Assembly: GCF_024662235.1 (NCBI RefSeq)
Contig: NZ_CP096276.1
Location: 4,340,001-4,404,000, forward strand
Source of the DNA: Pimelobacter simplex
GTDB lineage: Bacteria; Actinomycetota; Actinomycetes; Propionibacteriales; Nocardioidaceae
Direction of reading: 5' to 3'
Length of the DNA stretch: 64,000 bases
Shown here: one piece after another, positions 63,036-64,000 of the stretch
Layout of the letters: each line of letters opens with the position of its first letter
Numbering within the stretch: the stretch's first letter is position 1
Notes under the pieces: model-generated
Database searches by the model: none
What the model was told of the DNA's origin: nothing
Seen by the model: only the letters and a program-made list of their open reading frames with translations
Made by a program: the position numbers and the translations under genes

Positions 63036-64000
63036 GTGGCCAGCGGTCGACTCGTCGAGAGGGAGGCCAGCCTCGCTCAGGCCGGCGCCGCCCTCGACCG
63101 CCTGCGCGCCGGGACCGGCGGAGCGCTCTGCCTGCTCGGGCCCGCCGGGGTCGGGAAGACCGCGCTGCTCACGTCCGTCCTGACCGGTGCCGACACCGGG
63201 GCCGGCGGCCTGCGAGTGCTGCGGGCGACGGCCGGCGAGCTCGAGACCCACACGCCGTACGGCGTCGTGCGGCACCTCTTCGGCCGGGCGCTGGCCGGGC
63301 TCGACCCGGCCGCCCTCGACGGCCTGGGCGGGATCGCGCACGGCGCGGCCCGGGCCGCCGTCGACCTCGTGCTGCACCGCGGGGAGCCGGTCGACGACCC
63401 CTCGATGATGCTCAACAGCCTCTACTGGCTGCTCGACGGGCTCGCCGCCGACGGTCCGCTGGTGCTCGCGGTCGACGACGCGCACTGGGCGGACGAGGCG
63501 TCCCTGCTGTTCTGCCAGCACCTGCTCAACCGGGCGGGCGAGCTGCCGGTGCTGCTCGTGGTCGCGGCCCGCGACATCCTGCCCGAGCGCCGGAGCCCGG
63601 CGCTGGCGGCACTCGTCGCCGGCGCCTCCCGGCTCGACCTCGCGCCGCTGAGCGTCGCCGGGGTGCGCTCCTGCCTGGCCCAGCTGGGCCACGACGAGAT
63701 CAGCGACGAGCTCGTCGCGGCGTGCGCCGACGTCAGCGGCGGGAACCCGTTCCTGGTCACCGCGCTCGCCGACCTGCTGGGGACGACGGACGTCCGCTCG
63801 CTCGTCCCCCGCACCGTCGTCGACACCGTCGTGCAGCGCCTCACCGCCCTCGGTACGGCGGAGCAGGCGCTCGCCCGCGCGGTGGCGACCCTCGAGTCCG
63901 CACCCCTGCGCATCGCCGCCGGCCTGGCGGACCTGAGCCCCGAGCGGGCCGGCATCGCCGCCGACCGGCTGCGCGACGCCGGGCTGCTCTCGACCGACCG
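63036..64000 (+). CDS. LuxR-type large ATP-binding regulator (LAL/MalT-like), partial
   Basis: The first 321 codons of a gene that runs past the right edge. The N-terminus LVEREASLAQAGAALDRL and Walker A GPAGVGKTALL (about 35-45), Walker B LVLAVDDAHWADEASLL and FVSGGNPFLV-like CADVSGGNPFLV are the STAND-type ATPase of LAL regulators, which usually exceed 850 aa and end in a LuxR HTH. The C-terminal part cannot be seen. GTG start. Confidence 0.8.
   Translation, partial: MASGRLVEREASLAQAGAALDRLRAGTGGALCLLGPAGVGKTALLTSVLTGADTGAGGLRVLRATAGELETHTPYGVVRHLFGRALAGLDPAALDGLGGIAHGAARAAVDLVLHRGEPVDDPSMMLNSLYWLLDGLAADGPLVLAVDDAHWADEASLLFCQHLLNRAGELPVLLVVAARDILPERRSPALAALVAGASRLDLAPLSVAGVRSCLAQLGHDEISDELVAACADVSGGNPFLVTALADLLGTTDVRSLVPRTVVDTVVQRLTALGTAEQALARAVATLESAPLRIAAGLADLSPERAGIAADRLRDAGLLSTD

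Overview
The window is high-G+C DNA with dense, overlapping genes. It looks like an actinobacterium of the Nocardioides type. The support is a complete mycofactocin locus, the aldehyde dehydrogenase/DUF779 pair, the tadA-associated protein, a fused pntA, and SsuABC- and BMP-type importers. The genus is an inference from gene content, not a measured placement.

Layout. 1-5.6 kb (minus strand): end of a branched-chain amino acid-type ABC transporter, a DoxX membrane protein, a secreted GH18 chitinase-like protein and a ThrE-type exporter. 5.7-8.7 kb: a visibly lower-G+C islet between thrE and tRNA-Ser(CGA), with an unknown six-helix membrane protein, an unknown 216-aa partner and a degenerate Nudix-like protein. 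8.9-12.1 kb: a GAF-type activator, an ExaC-type aldehyde dehydrogenase and a DUF779 protein; the regulator gene and the dehydrogenase operon carry the same direct-repeat operator. 12.1-19.1 kb: housekeeping (tadA and partner, upp, pntAB, thpR, a VIT1-type transporter). 19.2-25.6 kb: mftR and mftABCDE-SDR-mftF, the mycofactocin redox-cofactor locus.

25.7-61.2 kb is a catabolic supercluster. It holds two ABC importers (BMP/nucleoside type and SsuA/NMT1 type), a self-sufficient P450-reductase fusion, an NDMA-dependent (mycofactocin-type) alcohol dehydrogenase, an aldehyde dehydrogenase, a hydantoinase-like enzyme, an isochorismatase-like hydrolase and a molybdenum hydroxylase whose MoCo and FAD subunits are fused. 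It also holds a split TPP decarboxylase, two amidohydrolases, a Rieske oxygenase with its own ferredoxin and reductase, an extradiol dioxygenase fused to a Dabb domain, an FAH-family enzyme, an HpaI-type aldolase, an IclR regulator and an acyl-CoA dehydrogenase. A HepT/MNT toxin-antitoxin-like pair sits in the middle. The enzyme set fits oxidation and opening of an N-heterocyclic or aromatic compound; the substrate is not evident.

The strongest new signal is a 17-bp pseudo-palindrome, consensus close to GTCTYGCAATGCRAGAY. It occurs as tandem pairs exactly 20 bp apart at six control points of the supercluster (about 28.95, 31.41, 38.25, 43.67, 52.45 and 57.67-57.82 kb, the last with two pairs), in four cases on well-formed -35/-10 promoters. 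The IclR gene at 59.2 kb is the obvious candidate regulator. 61.3-64 kb carries a Calx-beta secreted protein, a lipoprotein and the start of a large LuxR-type (LAL) regulator.
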